From Flagellimonas beolgyonensis (GTDB lineage: Bacteria; Bacteroidota; Bacteroidia; Flavobacteriales; Flavobacteriaceae): a stretch of 64,000 bases of DNA. The stretch is from the NCBI RefSeq assembly GCF_003992615.1, contig NZ_RZMY01000018.1, positions 226,201 to 290,200 of the forward strand, given 5' to 3'. The stretch's first letter is position 1. Each line of letters opens with the position of its first letter. Shown piece by piece: positions 9,078 to 17,798 of this stretch. A program made the translations under genes and the position numbers. The notes below the pieces were generated by a model. That model had not been told where the DNA came from and ran no database searches. It saw only the letters and a list, made by a program, of their open reading frames with translations.

Positions 9078-9851
9078 CTATTTAGGGGCAAAGTCCTCCA
9101 AATTCAACTTACCGGTCATAAGGCCAATGATGGCAAAAAGAATGCCTATGCCGATCATCAGGATGAAAGTCATGATCAAATAGGCCAATCCCCTCAGTAT
9201 GGTTCCGGAGATTCCTAAATTGAATAACTTTTTGAACACATAAAATTGGTAAATGACCGATGCGATCAAAAAGAACCAATTGAACACATCGTACCGGATA
9301 TCGAACAAACCAAAAATCGGTAGACTGATGATGAGTTGTAACATCGAAATCTGCCCGAAAATGTAGGCATTGGCCACTAGGTGTTCCGTATAGTTGAGCT
9401 GTTTTTTATCCATAAAGAGCAACCAGGTGAACAAGGCATACAATGGAATGATGAGATAGGACAGAATGCCTTGATAGTCAAAAACGAAATCCATATTGGC
9501 TGCCACTTGGGTGTTGGTATCAGAAAAACTATTTTCTGTCAAGCTCACTTCGTAAACTTTCCGGAGAATATAGAACATGATTCCGGATAGGGTCACCCCA
9601 ATGGCAAAATAACTGATCGGGTTCATGTACCTTTTTCGGATTCCGGTAATATAACTGTTGATGACATTCTGCGGTTGCGAAAACATATGCCTGAAGGTCT
9701 TCAGCAATGTATTGTCCAAGTTGAAGAGTTGAAAGCTCACATCTTCCCAAACATTTTTCAATGTCAATCTGGTGCGGACCACTTTTGCACCGCAGGTTGG
9801 GCAATAACCAAAATCCGATCGCAGGCTGGCTTCGCAATTGGCACAGTTCAT
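9078..9851 (-). CDS. zinc-ribbon membrane protein, DUF3667 family
   Basis: The 257-residue protein starts with a zinc ribbon, C3-x2-C6 and C17-x2-C20, followed by RLTLKNVWEDVSFQLFNLDNTLLKTF and the segment RKRYMNPISYF, both typical of DUF3667. Four or five membrane helices follow (about 100-250). The role is unknown; the family is common in Bacteroidota. Its start overlaps the cdaA stop by 4 nt (ATGA), so the two are translationally coupled, and the small gap to the convergent ABC gene is only 2 nt. Confidence 0.88.
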   Translation of the reverse strand: MNCANCEASLRSDFGYCPTCGAKVVRTRLTLKNVWEDVSFQLFNLDNTLLKTFRHMFSQPQNVINSYITGIRKRYMNPISYFAIGVTLSGIMFYILRKVYEVSLTENSFSDTNTQVAANMDFVFDYQGILSYLIIPLYALFTWLLFMDKKQLNYTEHLVANAYIFGQISMLQLIISLPIFGLFDIRYDVFNWFFLIASVIYQFYVFKKLFNLGISGTILRGLAYLIMTFILMIGIGILFAIIGLMTGKLNLEDFAPK

Positions 9852-10636
9852 AACTCCAGGTCTTTTTTGATGAGCTGGGTCAATTCCTCAGTTCCTTTAA
9901 AAGGAACAAATTCCCCATTTTTGATGTAGGAAATGGAACCCGTTTCCTCGCTGACCACCAAGCATACTGCATCAGTTTTTTCAGTGATGCCTACTGCGGC
10001 CCTATGCCTCAATCCAAAACGCAGCGGAATATTTCGGTCGTTGGAAACTGGTAAGATCACCCTTGTCGCCGTGATAAAATTATCCTGTATCACAATGGCC
10101 CCATCGTGCAATGGACTGTTTTTGAAAAAAATACTTTCCAAAATGGGTTGGGTCACCTGAATGTTCATGGCATCCCCGGTCGATTTTACAAAATCAAGGG
10201 AATTGTTGCGCTCAATCACAATGATCGCACCTGTTTTGGTAATGCCCATGCGTTCGCAGGCGCCAATAATGGCATCCACGTCGGTAGTGGCCGAAATAGC
10301 ATCTTGCTTCAAAAACTTAAAGTGCTTTAAAAAGTTGCGTTTGGTAGCGAAATTGGTGGAACCGATCATCAATAAAAACTTCCGGATCTCTTGTTGGAAG
10401 ACAATGATTAAGGCGATCAATCCAATGTTCATGAACCCTCCGACCATACTGCTGATCATTTTCATTTGGAGCAGTTCGGTCAATTTCCATAGTGCCCAAA
10501 CGATAACGATGCCTATAAAAATATTGATGGCCACCGTTCCCTTGACCAATTTGTAGATGTAGTAGAGCAACGCAGCCACGAGGACAATGTCGATGATATC
10601 CGTAATCTTGAACTCGAGAAAATTTAGAAAATCCAA
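9848..10636 (-). CDS. cdaA: diadenylate cyclase CdaA
   Basis: CdaA makes cyclic di-AMP from two ATP. Three N-terminal membrane helices (about 15-30, 37-55 and 68-85) anchor a DisA_N cyclase domain (about 100-235) with the signature motifs DGA (178-180) and RHRAA (210-214). The length of 262 residues is normal. It lies 44 nt after folP and overlaps the DUF3667 gene. In Firmicutes and Bacteroidota cdaA often sits near cell-wall or folate genes. No CdaR-type partner is visible here. Confidence 0.96.
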   Translation of the reverse strand: MDFLNFLEFKITDIIDIVLVAALLYYIYKLVKGTVAINIFIGIVIVWALWKLTELLQMKMISSMVGGFMNIGLIALIIVFQQEIRKFLLMIGSTNFATKRNFLKHFKFLKQDAISATTDVDAIIGACERMGITKTGAIIVIERNNSLDFVKSTGDAMNIQVTQPILESIFFKNSPLHDGAIVIQDNFITATRVILPVSNDRNIPLRFGLRHRAAVGITEKTDAVCLVVSEETGSISYIKNGEFVPFKGTEELTQLIKKDLEL

Positions 10637-10680
10637 CGGCAGCGTTTTTGTAAAATTAACAAAATTCGGATAACAAAAAA

Positions 10681-11514
10681 TCAGGAGGCATTGGCTTTCA
10701 GCGCCTCCACAAGTTTAACACATTCCATGGCTTCTTTCACATCATGGGCCCGAATTATGTTGGCACCTTTTAAAAGTGCCACGGTATGCATGGCGGTGGT
10801 GCCGTTCAAAGCCTCTTGTGGTGTGGTTCCCAGGGTTTTGTAAATCATCGATTTTCGACTCAATCCGATCAACAAAGGCAAACCAAAGGTTTGGAAGAGG
10901 TCCAAATGGTTCAACAGGTTAAAATTTTGGCTGACGGTCTTGGCAAAACCAAAACCCGGATCAATGATGATATCGTTGATCTTATAGGTGGTGGCTTCAT
11001 CAATTTTTTCTGAAAAATAATAACGGAGGTCTTTGATAAGGTCATCATACGTAGCCTCTTTTTGCATGGATTGGGGAGTGCCCTTCATGTGCATCATGAT
11101 GTACGGCACCTGATATTTAGCAACTGTTGCCATCATGGCATCGTCCAAATTGCCAGCGGCAATGTCGTTGATGATGGCCGCACCATGTTCAATACATTCC
11201 GAGGCTACTTTGCTCCGAAACGTGTCAATGGAAATTAAGGTATCGGGAAAATTTTTCAATACCAAATCGATTACCGGCAACATCCGGGCCAGTTCCTCAT
11301 CCTCTGGCACATGTTCTGCGCCGGGCCGGGAACTGTAGGCTCCCATATCGATGAAGGTGGCACCTTCCTGCAACATAGTCGCAACCCGATGTAGAATGGA
11401 GTCAGCATCCTTGTACTTTCCGCCATCGTAAAACGAATCGGGAGTGAGGTTCAAAATGCCCATCACTTTCGGAGTGGTGAGATCTACCAAGGTTCCTTTA
11501 CAGTTTATGGTCAT
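10681..11514 (-). CDS. folP: dihydropteroate synthase
   Basis: FolP condenses pterin diphosphate with p-aminobenzoate in folate synthesis and is the target of sulfonamides. The 277-residue TIM-barrel protein shows MGILNLTPDSFYDGGKY, FIDMGAYSSRPGA, AAIINDIAAG, IIIDPGFGFAK and GLSRKSMI, all standard FolP motifs. Signature residues for pterin binding (N in LNLTPDS, D in IDPGFGF, K in GLSRKS) are present. It is the first gene of a folP-cdaA-DUF3667 unit and is divergent from the DUF1599 operon. Confidence 0.97.
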   Translation of the reverse strand: MTINCKGTLVDLTTPKVMGILNLTPDSFYDGGKYKDADSILHRVATMLQEGATFIDMGAYSSRPGAEHVPEDEELARMLPVIDLVLKNFPDTLISIDTFRSKVASECIEHGAAIINDIAAGNLDDAMMATVAKYQVPYIMMHMKGTPQSMQKEATYDDLIKDLRYYFSEKIDEATTYKINDIIIDPGFGFAKTVSQNFNLLNHLDLFQTFGLPLLIGLSRKSMIYKTLGTTPQEALNGTTAMHTVALLKGANIIRAHDVKEAMECVKLVEALKANAS

Positions 11515-11542
11515 AAAAAATACCAGCTTTGTTGGGTTTCAT

Positions 11543-11550
11543 TATCTTTG
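11543..11550 (+). promoter_or_regulatory. -7 box upstream of the DUF1599-clpS operon
   Basis: TATCTTTG matches the Bacteroidota TAnnTTTG -7 consensus and lies 60 nt before the first gene of the plus-strand operon. TTTG at 11528-11531 is closer than the usual spacing, so only the -7 part is convincing. Confidence 0.4.
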
Positions 11551-11610
11551 GCATGCTCGGCCTCAAGGGCTGTGCAAGAAGACGAAATTTACGCAAATTA
11601 GCAAAACTAC

Positions 11611-12153
11611 ATGCAGCAGACTTCCCAACAGTACGATGCAGTGATACAAACCTGCCGGGACTTGTTTTTGAAAAAGGCGAAGGATTATGGTACCGCGTGG
11701 CGTATTTTACGGTTACCATCCTTAACGGACCAAATCTTCATTAAGGCCCAACGCATTCGGAGTTTACAGCAAAATGAAGTCCGTAAAGTGGATGAGGGTG
11801 AACAATCTGAATTTATTGGAATTATCAACTATGCGATCATGGCTTTGATCCAAATCCAAAAAGGGGTGGTGGAACAGCCAGATCTTACTGCGGAACAAGC
11901 GGTGGCCCTTTATGATGAACAAGTGGCCCTCACCAAAAAGTTGATGGAGGACAAAAATCACGATTATGGGGAGGCATGGCGCGATATGCGGGTAAGTTCC
12001 CTAACCGATCTGATCTTACAAAAATTACTACGGGTAAAACAGATAGAGGACAACCAGGGCTCGACCTTGGTGAGCGAGGGAGTGGATGCCAATTATCAGG
12101 ATATTGTCAATTATGCGGTTTTTGCATTGATACATTTAAGTGAAACAGAATGA
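11611..12153 (+). CDS. DUF1599 domain protein
   Basis: The 180-residue protein contains two copies of one domain: CRDLFLKKAKDYGTAWRILR-SLTDQIFIKAQRIRS in the first half, and LTKKLMEDKNHDYGEAWRDMR-SLTDLILQKLLRVKQ in the second. This duplicated K-DYG-AWR pattern defines DUF1599. Its function is not established. The gene begins a tightly packed operon with the DoxX-family protein (4-nt overlap), tpiA, prmA and clpS, an order I recognise from other Flavobacteriaceae. Confidence 0.9.
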   Translation: MQQTSQQYDAVIQTCRDLFLKKAKDYGTAWRILRLPSLTDQIFIKAQRIRSLQQNEVRKVDEGEQSEFIGIINYAIMALIQIQKGVVEQPDLTAEQAVALYDEQVALTKKLMEDKNHDYGEAWRDMRVSSLTDLILQKLLRVKQIEDNQGSTLVSEGVDANYQDIVNYAVFALIHLSETE

Positions 12154-13244
12154 AATATATCGTTTGGATTTCTAGGATCATCGTTGGGGTACTGTTCATC
12201 ATCAGTGGTTTGATCAAATTGAACGACCCTTTGGGCTTCTCCTTCAAATTGGAAGAATATTTTAGCCCTGGGGTTTTGGATCTGCCCTTTTTAGTGCCCA
12301 TGGCCTTGGGTATTTCCATTTTTGTGGTCATTGTTGAGGTGCTATTGGGGGTAATGCTTTTGATGGGGTTTAAACCCAAACTAACCGTTTGGAGCTTGCT
12401 GGCAATGATTGTATTTTTCACCTTTCTCACTTTTTATTCGGCCTATTTCAACAAGGTGACGGATTGTGGGTGCTTTGGTGACGCCGTTAAGTTGACACCC
12501 TGGGAGTCGTTCACCAAGGACGTGATCCTGTTGGTGTTCATTTTGGTGCTTTTCTATGGTAGAAAATATATCACGCCACTCTTCAAGGACAAGTTAAATT
12601 GGATTATTGGGGGGATAGCTTTGGTGGCTTGTGGATGGTTTGCCTACCACGTACTTAACCATTTACCTTCGGTGGATTTCAGACCGTACAAAATTGGAGC
12701 GAACATTGAGGAAGGCATGTCCGTTCCAGAGGGTGCGCCACAACCTGTTTACGAATATGCATGGCGATTCAAGGTCAACGGTGCCGATCAAATCGTGGTC
12801 ACCAATGGCGACTACCCATCGGTGGATGGCGAATTTGTGGATGTGGAAACGACTCTTTTGCAGGAAGGCTACGAACCGCCGATCCACGATTTTACCATTG
12901 AGCAAGAAGGACAGGATTATGCAGCCGATTTGTTGGAAGAGGATAAATTGGTGATGGTCATTGCCTATGATTTGACCAAAAGCCATCATAATGCATTTGC
13001 AGGAGTTGCCGAAATGGCCAAAAAAGCCATGGCAAAAGGTTATCGGGTGATTGGGATGTCAGCATCCAGCAATCAAATGGCCAATGAACTGAAAAAACAG
13101 TACGGTTTGGATTTTGAGTTCTATTTTACGGATGAAACTACCTTAAAGACCATAGTGCGTTCCAATCCTGGGATCCTTGTGCTGCAACGGGGAACCATCC
13201 AACAAAAAGTACATTACAACGATATTGATAAGCTAACCTTCTAA
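12150..13244 (+). CDS. DoxX-type membrane protein with thioredoxin-like tail (BT_3928-like)
   Basis: The 364-residue protein has an N-terminal DoxX domain of four helices (about 5-150), beginning ISRIIVGVLFIISGLIKLNDP and containing NKVTDCGCFGDAVKLT. A further helix and a soluble C-terminal domain (about 190-364) look like a thioredoxin fold without a CxxC motif. This arrangement matches the BT_3928 family of Bacteroidota. A role in envelope redox balance is often suggested for DoxX proteins, but is only inferred here. The ATG overlaps the DUF1599 stop by 4 nt. Confidence 0.88.
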   Translation: MKYIVWISRIIVGVLFIISGLIKLNDPLGFSFKLEEYFSPGVLDLPFLVPMALGISIFVVIVEVLLGVMLLMGFKPKLTVWSLLAMIVFFTFLTFYSAYFNKVTDCGCFGDAVKLTPWESFTKDVILLVFILVLFYGRKYITPLFKDKLNWIIGGIALVACGWFAYHVLNHLPSVDFRPYKIGANIEEGMSVPEGAPQPVYEYAWRFKVNGADQIVVTNGDYPSVDGEFVDVETTLLQEGYEPPIHDFTIEQEGQDYAADLLEEDKLVMVIAYDLTKSHHNAFAGVAEMAKKAMAKGYRVIGMSASSNQMANELKKQYGLDFEFYFTDETTLKTIVRSNPGILVLQRGTIQQKVHYNDIDKLTF

Positions 13245-13271
13245 ACAGAACACATAAGAAAATAAAATAGT

Positions 13272-14021
13272 ATGAGAGCAAAAATAGTGGCCGGTAACTG
13301 GAAGATGAACAAGACATTGCAAGAAACCGAAGCTTTATTGGCCGAACTTTCCGCCATGTTGCCCGATAGTCAGGCCGAAGTGATCGTGGCACCGACATTT
13401 GTAAATCTACAGGCAGCCCAAGCCGCATTACAGGGATCGACCATTCAAGTGGCGGCACAGAACATGCATTTTGCGGAAAACGGAGCCTACACCGGCGAAA
13501 TTTCCGCCGATATGTTGTTGAGCCTTGGAGTGGACATTGTTATTTTGGGTCACTCGGAAAGACGCGCTTATTTTGGTGAGGATGATGCCCTGTTGGCCAA
13601 AAAAGTAAAGACCGCCATAGCCAAAGGCATGAAAACCATTTTCTGCTTTGGTGAAGAGTTGGAGGAGCGTAAGTCTGACAAGCATTTTGAGGTAGTGGAA
13701 AGCCAATTGAAGAACGCTTTGTCCGATTTGGATGCCGATGCATGGAAACAGGTCATTCTTGCCTACGAGCCCGTTTGGGCAATCGGTACTGGGGAGACCG
13801 CTTCACCGGAGCAGGCTCAGGAAATGCATGCATTTATCCGAAAAACAATCGCTGGGGCCTATAATTCCACAGTTGCCGACAATGTTTCCATTTTATACGG
13901 AGGTAGTGTAAAACCGGGAAATGCGGCCGAAATATTTTCCAAACCCGACGTGGATGGCGGATTGATCGGTGGGGCATCCTTGGTAGCCTCCGATTTTGTG
14001 GAAATCATTAAAGGGATCTAA
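13272..14021 (+). CDS. tpiA: triosephosphate isomerase
   Basis: TpiA interconverts dihydroxyacetone phosphate and glyceraldehyde 3-phosphate in glycolysis. The 249-residue protein carries all catalytic residues: N9 and K11 in GNWKMN, H94 in LGHSERR and E166 in AYEPVWAIGTG, plus the phosphate-binding loop LYGGSVKPGN. Length is normal. It lies in the middle of the DUF1599-clpS operon, 6 nt upstream of prmA. Confidence 0.98.
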   Translation: MRAKIVAGNWKMNKTLQETEALLAELSAMLPDSQAEVIVAPTFVNLQAAQAALQGSTIQVAAQNMHFAENGAYTGEISADMLLSLGVDIVILGHSERRAYFGEDDALLAKKVKTAIAKGMKTIFCFGEELEERKSDKHFEVVESQLKNALSDLDADAWKQVILAYEPVWAIGTGETASPEQAQEMHAFIRKTIAGAYNSTVADNVSILYGGSVKPGNAAEIFSKPDVDGGLIGGASLVASDFVEIIKGI

Positions 14022-14027
14022 ACAGAT

Positions 14028-14861
14028 ATGTCCTTAATTTATCTGGAGTTTGATTTTAAAGTGAAGCCTGTGGAACCTGCCTCCGATATTTTGATGGCGG
14101 AATTGGGCGAGCTTGGCTTTGAAAGTTTTGTGGAAAACGAAGAAGGCCTGTTGGCCTATATATTGAAATCGGAATGGAAGGAGCAAACCCTTGATGACCT
14201 TTTTGTGTTGCAACAACCCGATTTTGAAATCACTTGGACCAGCAAGGAAATTGAGCAACAAAACTGGAATGCCGAATGGGAAAAGAATTTCCATCCGATT
14301 CGAGTGGGCGATGGGTGCATGGTCCGTGCGCCGTTCCATGCCAAGGAAGAGGTTACGTTTGACATTGTGATCGAGCCTAAAATGAGTTTTGGTACCGGGC
14401 ATCATGAAACCACGTATATGATGCTCCAACATATCTTAAACACCGACTTCGAAGGAAAATCGGTTTTGGATATGGGCTGCGGGACCGGCGTTTTGGCTAT
14501 CTTGGCCAAAATGAAAGGGGCAAGATCTGCAGACGCCATCGATATTGATGAATGGTGCTATTTGAATTCCCTTGAAAATGTGGAACGAAACAATTGCGCC
14601 GATATCCAAGTTTTTCAAGGGGACAGTAGTCTGCTTAAAGGCAAGAAGTACGATATCATCTTGGCCAATATCAACCGAAATATTCTGCTGGAGGACATTC
14701 CCATTTACGCCAACAGTTTGAACAAGGGAGGTGCTTTATTTTTGAGTGGCTTTTATTTGGAGGACTTGGATGCCATTTCTTCAAAATGTGCTGCCCATGG
14801 TTTGGAATTTGAAAAAAATCTGGAGAAGAATCGCTGGGTTTCAGCAAAATATGTAAATTAG
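14028..14861 (+). CDS. prmA: ribosomal protein L11 methyltransferase
   Basis: PrmA trimethylates ribosomal protein L11 using S-adenosylmethionine. The protein has 277 residues with an N-terminal substrate-binding domain and a C-terminal Rossmann methyltransferase domain. Visible motifs are FGTGHHETT, the SAM loop VLDMGCGTGVLAI, and LANINRNIL near the active site. The length is slightly shorter than in E. coli, as usual in Bacteroidota. It follows tpiA by 6 nt and precedes clpS by 22 nt. Confidence 0.96.
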   Translation: MSLIYLEFDFKVKPVEPASDILMAELGELGFESFVENEEGLLAYILKSEWKEQTLDDLFVLQQPDFEITWTSKEIEQQNWNAEWEKNFHPIRVGDGCMVRAPFHAKEEVTFDIVIEPKMSFGTGHHETTYMMLQHILNTDFEGKSVLDMGCGTGVLAILAKMKGARSADAIDIDEWCYLNSLENVERNNCADIQVFQGDSSLLKGKKYDIILANINRNILLEDIPIYANSLNKGGALFLSGFYLEDLDAISSKCAAHGLEFEKNLEKNRWVSAKYVN

Positions 14862-14883
14862 AAAAGCATAAACTCCAGAGAAT

Positions 14884-15159
14884 ATGGGCACTAGAGAAAA
14901 AGAAAGTGAAGATGTCCTTCTTGAGGAAGAGACGGTCAAGCAAAATGAGATTGTACTTTTTAATGATGATGTCAACACGTTCGACCACGTGATAGAAACG
15001 TTGATCAGTGTATGTGAGCATACCCCTGAGCAGGCCGAACAGTGTTCATTGATTGTTCACTATAATGGCAAATGCACGGTGAAAACGGGTGAATACGATT
15101 TCCTTAAACCTAAGTGTACCCAGTTATTGCAGGCCGGGTTGAGTGCCGAAATCGTGTAG
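14884..15159 (+). CDS. clpS: ATP-dependent Clp protease adaptor ClpS
   Basis: ClpS delivers N-degron substrates to ClpAP-type proteases. The 91-residue protein has an acidic N-terminal extension and the ClpS core IVLFNDDVNTFDHVIETL, in which NDDVNTF forms the degron-binding edge, followed by HYNGKCTVKTGEYDFLK. Length is typical for Bacteroidota. It is the last gene of the operon, followed by an AT-rich inverted repeat at 15199. Confidence 0.94.
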   Translation: MGTREKESEDVLLEEETVKQNEIVLFNDDVNTFDHVIETLISVCEHTPEQAEQCSLIVHYNGKCTVKTGEYDFLKPKCTQLLQAGLSAEIV

Positions 15160-15198
15160 TGCTCTCTAATAAGTCAATTACTGAAATTTTTTGGATTC

Positions 15199-15220
15199 AA
15201 TAAGGAATCATTCCTTATTT
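15199..15220 (+). terminator. possible terminator after clpS
   Basis: AATAAGGAA (15199-15207) and TTCCTTATT (15211-15219) form a perfect 9-bp stem with a 3-nt loop. The stem is AT-rich and the T run is short, so it could instead be a protein-binding palindrome in the promoter of the next gene. Confidence 0.4.
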
Positions 15221-15342
15221 GCCCCATATCCTTAAACATAAAATTTCCGGCACCTCCACACCTGAGGTTTGAAAATTTGTAGAATCAAAAAGAATAAAAC
15301 GACCAACAACAACCCATACCAACCAATCTTTTATCATACGCT

Positions 15343-15942
15343 ATGAGCGAGTTTTTTAAGGCAGAACTAAAAGATCGTTTTCTGGAATATGCCTTGGAAC
15401 GAAGCGATTACTTTGAGATCCAAACCCTTTACGATGAGTTTTTAAGACCCAATTATAGTCTTCAGTTTGTTGAAAAATTGGTAAAGGAAATCCAGGAGTA
15501 CGATCCTGAGCTGCTGGATGTGATGAGTGGGAATGGTATGGAAATTTTTATGGTGGCCTCCACTACCAGCACGGAAGATTTTTTGGAAGAGGGCGGTTTT
15601 ATGGACATGTATGTCAAAGAGGAGGAGAAATGGGATGTTTTTTTGGATCAATTATCTGGCAATAAGAAACTGACCAAGGATGAGCAAAATCTCTTGAAAC
15701 GAACTCCGGCCCACAAAAGGGAAAAAAATCTATTGCTCCTATTGATTTCTGCGATCAGCATCAGTTTTTTGTTCACTTTGGTAAGTATTATCAAGGAGGC
15801 TTGGTTGGAACCCGATTATGTTCCCGCCGATGAGTTTAAGCGAAAAATGGAACAGTTACAGGAGCAGTACCTTCAAGAAAATCAATTACTTCGAAATCAA
15901 TTGCAGGCAGCCCAAAAGCAATTGGATTCCCTAAAAAATTAG
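15343..15942 (+). CDS. single-pass membrane protein with coiled-coil tail, unknown function
   Basis: I do not recognise a family. The 199-residue protein has an acidic soluble N-terminal region (1-120) rich in Glu and aromatic residues, one strong membrane helix (about 128-146, LLLLLISAISISFLFTLVS), and a C-terminal coiled coil (about 160-199) with repeated Gln/Leu heptads. The topology suggests a membrane-anchored scaffold. The gene stands alone, 183 nt after clpS, and meets the convergent amidohydrolase gene across a shared hairpin. Confidence 0.75.
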   Translation: MSEFFKAELKDRFLEYALERSDYFEIQTLYDEFLRPNYSLQFVEKLVKEIQEYDPELLDVMSGNGMEIFMVASTTSTEDFLEEGGFMDMYVKEEEKWDVFLDQLSGNKKLTKDEQNLLKRTPAHKREKNLLLLLISAISISFLFTLVSIIKEAWLEPDYVPADEFKRKMEQLQEQYLQENQLLRNQLQAAQKQLDSLKN

Positions 15943-15954
15943 CCTTCCAATTTA

Positions 15955-15987
15955 AACCAAAAAAAGCAGCAATCATTTGATTGCTGC
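15955..15987 (-). terminator. terminator of the amidohydrolase gene
   Basis: GCAGCAATCA (15966-15975) and TGATTGCTGC (15978-15987) form a perfect 10-bp stem. On the minus strand it is followed by a T-rich run (the complement of 15955-15965), so it ends the minus-strand transcript 24 nt after its stop codon. Confidence 0.88.
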
Positions 15988-16010
15988 CGTGTTTACATAA
16001 GGTAGAAATG

Positions 16011-17621
16011 TTATTCTCCTTTCATGCCAGGTTGCACTATTTCATAATTTGCATCCGCTTTTGCCTTTTCCACAATGCGTTTTACATCTTCCAATAATTT
16101 TTTGGCATCGTAGATGATACCGTCCTTTATGGTATACTTAACACCACCAACTCTGGCCACAGTGTTGTCTTCCATCAATTTAATGGCTCCTGTGCCATAA
16201 AGTACTTTCAGATTGACCAAGGGATTCTCCTCGACGATTACAAAATCGGCGAATTTGCCCACTTTTACGGTCCCAATTTCATCGGCCATGCCCAAAGCTT
16301 CAGCGCCGTTCAACGTGGCTGCTTTGATCACTTCCAACGGATGAAATCCAGCTTCTCGCAACAATTCCATCTCGCGGGGATAGGCAAAACCATAAAGTTG
16401 ATAAATAAACCCGGCATCGGTGCCCACAGTAACCCTTCCACCGCGGTTTTTGTATTCGTTCAAGAAGGTCATCCAAAGTTGGTAGTTCTGTTTCCAATCG
16501 ATTTCCTGTTCCGTGCCCCAAAAATGCCAGTAGGAACCATGGGATTGCTTGCTTGGCGCATAGAAATCCCACAAGGAGGGCAAGGTATAGGATTCGTGCC
16601 ATTCGGCTCGACGTGCCCTTTGCAGATCCCGGTTGGCCTCATAGATTACCATGGTAGGCGAAATGGAAAAATCGAGGGACAGGAGTTCATTCATTACTGA
16701 ATTCCATTTTTCGGAATAGGGTTTTGCTGCCTGTGCCCATAATTGGCCGGCTTCCCCAAAACGATCTTGTTCGTTCTGGTAGTTATAGTCAAGGGAATAG
16801 TTCTGAACTGTTCTGTCGTCGAATAGGGCCTCAGGTAGTCCGTACCAGTGTTCCATGGAAGTCAGTCCGGCCCTAGCACTGTTCAGAACGTTCCAGCGCC
16901 CCACATACAGCTGGGCGTGATGGGTTTTGGAGCGAAGCCCCAATTTTTTGTTTTCATCGAGTGCAGCTGTCATTACTTCGGGTAAACCACCGCCAAATTT
17001 AATGCCGTCGGCACCTTTTTTTGCATTGGCACGAACCCATTCGCGAGCTGCTTCGGGTGTGGTGATGTCACCTCGACCACGTTCCCCGTTCAAGCTGTTG
17101 CCGAACCAATTATAGGCTTTGATTCTTGGCGCTGTAATCTCATTGTTGGCACTCTTTTTCTTTTGGTCCACCACCCAATCGATACCATTGCCACAGCCAG
17201 GATCGCAAATGGTGGTAATGCCATGTGCCATCCAAAGTTTAAAAACGTATTCTGCGGTTGTGCCTTGCGAAGTACCGCCAATATGGGCGTGGGTATCCAC
17301 AAAACCGGGCAAAAGATACATGCCTTCGGCATTGAGCTCCTTGCCGCCGGGTTTTAGTTTGGGTCTTCGGTTCGGATTGATGTCCAAACCGGGGAAGCCA
17401 ACTACTTCCACCGAGGCTATACGATTGTTTTCCACCACAATGTCCACGGGGCCAATAGGAGGCGAAAGTGTTCCATCAATAACGGTGACCCCCCGAATGA
17501 TCAGTTGTGACCATGGTCCTTCGCCTTCCTCACGAGGTGGGGCTTTTTCGATTTGTGCATGTCCAAGATGAATGCCGATGAAACAAATTAGGAGTGTAGC
17601 TTTAAAATGGAGAGTTTTCAT
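16011..17621 (-). CDS. secreted amidohydrolase family protein
   Basis: The 536-residue protein has a signal peptide (MKTLHFKATLLICFIGIHLGHAQ) and then a metal-dependent hydrolase of the imidazolonepropionase/prolidase-like amidohydrolase group. Metal-ligand candidates are H111 and H113 in VDTHAHIGG, K208 in DGIKFGG, H235 in KTHHAQL, H258 in MEHWYG and D402 in VGTDAGF. The C-terminal beta domain (EIGTVKVGKFADFVIV) is typical. It should hydrolyse an amide or cyclic amide in the periplasm; the substrate is unknown. It is monocistronic with its own terminator. Confidence 0.88.
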   Translation of the reverse strand: MKTLHFKATLLICFIGIHLGHAQIEKAPPREEGEGPWSQLIIRGVTVIDGTLSPPIGPVDIVVENNRIASVEVVGFPGLDINPNRRPKLKPGGKELNAEGMYLLPGFVDTHAHIGGTSQGTTAEYVFKLWMAHGITTICDPGCGNGIDWVVDQKKKSANNEITAPRIKAYNWFGNSLNGERGRGDITTPEAAREWVRANAKKGADGIKFGGGLPEVMTAALDENKKLGLRSKTHHAQLYVGRWNVLNSARAGLTSMEHWYGLPEALFDDRTVQNYSLDYNYQNEQDRFGEAGQLWAQAAKPYSEKWNSVMNELLSLDFSISPTMVIYEANRDLQRARRAEWHESYTLPSLWDFYAPSKQSHGSYWHFWGTEQEIDWKQNYQLWMTFLNEYKNRGGRVTVGTDAGFIYQLYGFAYPREMELLREAGFHPLEVIKAATLNGAEALGMADEIGTVKVGKFADFVIVEENPLVNLKVLYGTGAIKLMEDNTVARVGGVKYTIKDGIIYDAKKLLEDVKRIVEKAKADANYEIVQPGMKGE

Positions 17622-17742
17622 TTGGGTTGGTTATAGTTGGTGTTAGTTTATAATTATTATGTGTAGTTAGTGAAAATCATCCAATTATAAAAGAAATCTT
17701 GTTTTTTCTTCCCTTTAATACGATTTGATTTAGAAAAAAATA

Positions 17743-17798
17743 AAGGATATTTGTTGGGTATGCCTACCAAAGGCAGGTAACCAACAAATTTTATCCTT
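17743..17798 (+). promoter_or_regulatory. long imperfect stem-loop abutting the start codon of the DsrE-like gene
   Basis: AAGGATA (17743-17749) pairs with TATCCTT (17792-17798). TTTGTTGG (17750-17757) pairs with CCAACAAA (17781-17788) across a 3-nt bulge. GCCT (17762-17765) pairs with AGGC (17771-17774) at the tip. The structure ends one base before the ATG at 17799, so it would cover the ribosome landing zone in the mRNA. It could be a translation-control hairpin or a REP-like repeat. Confidence 0.6.
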
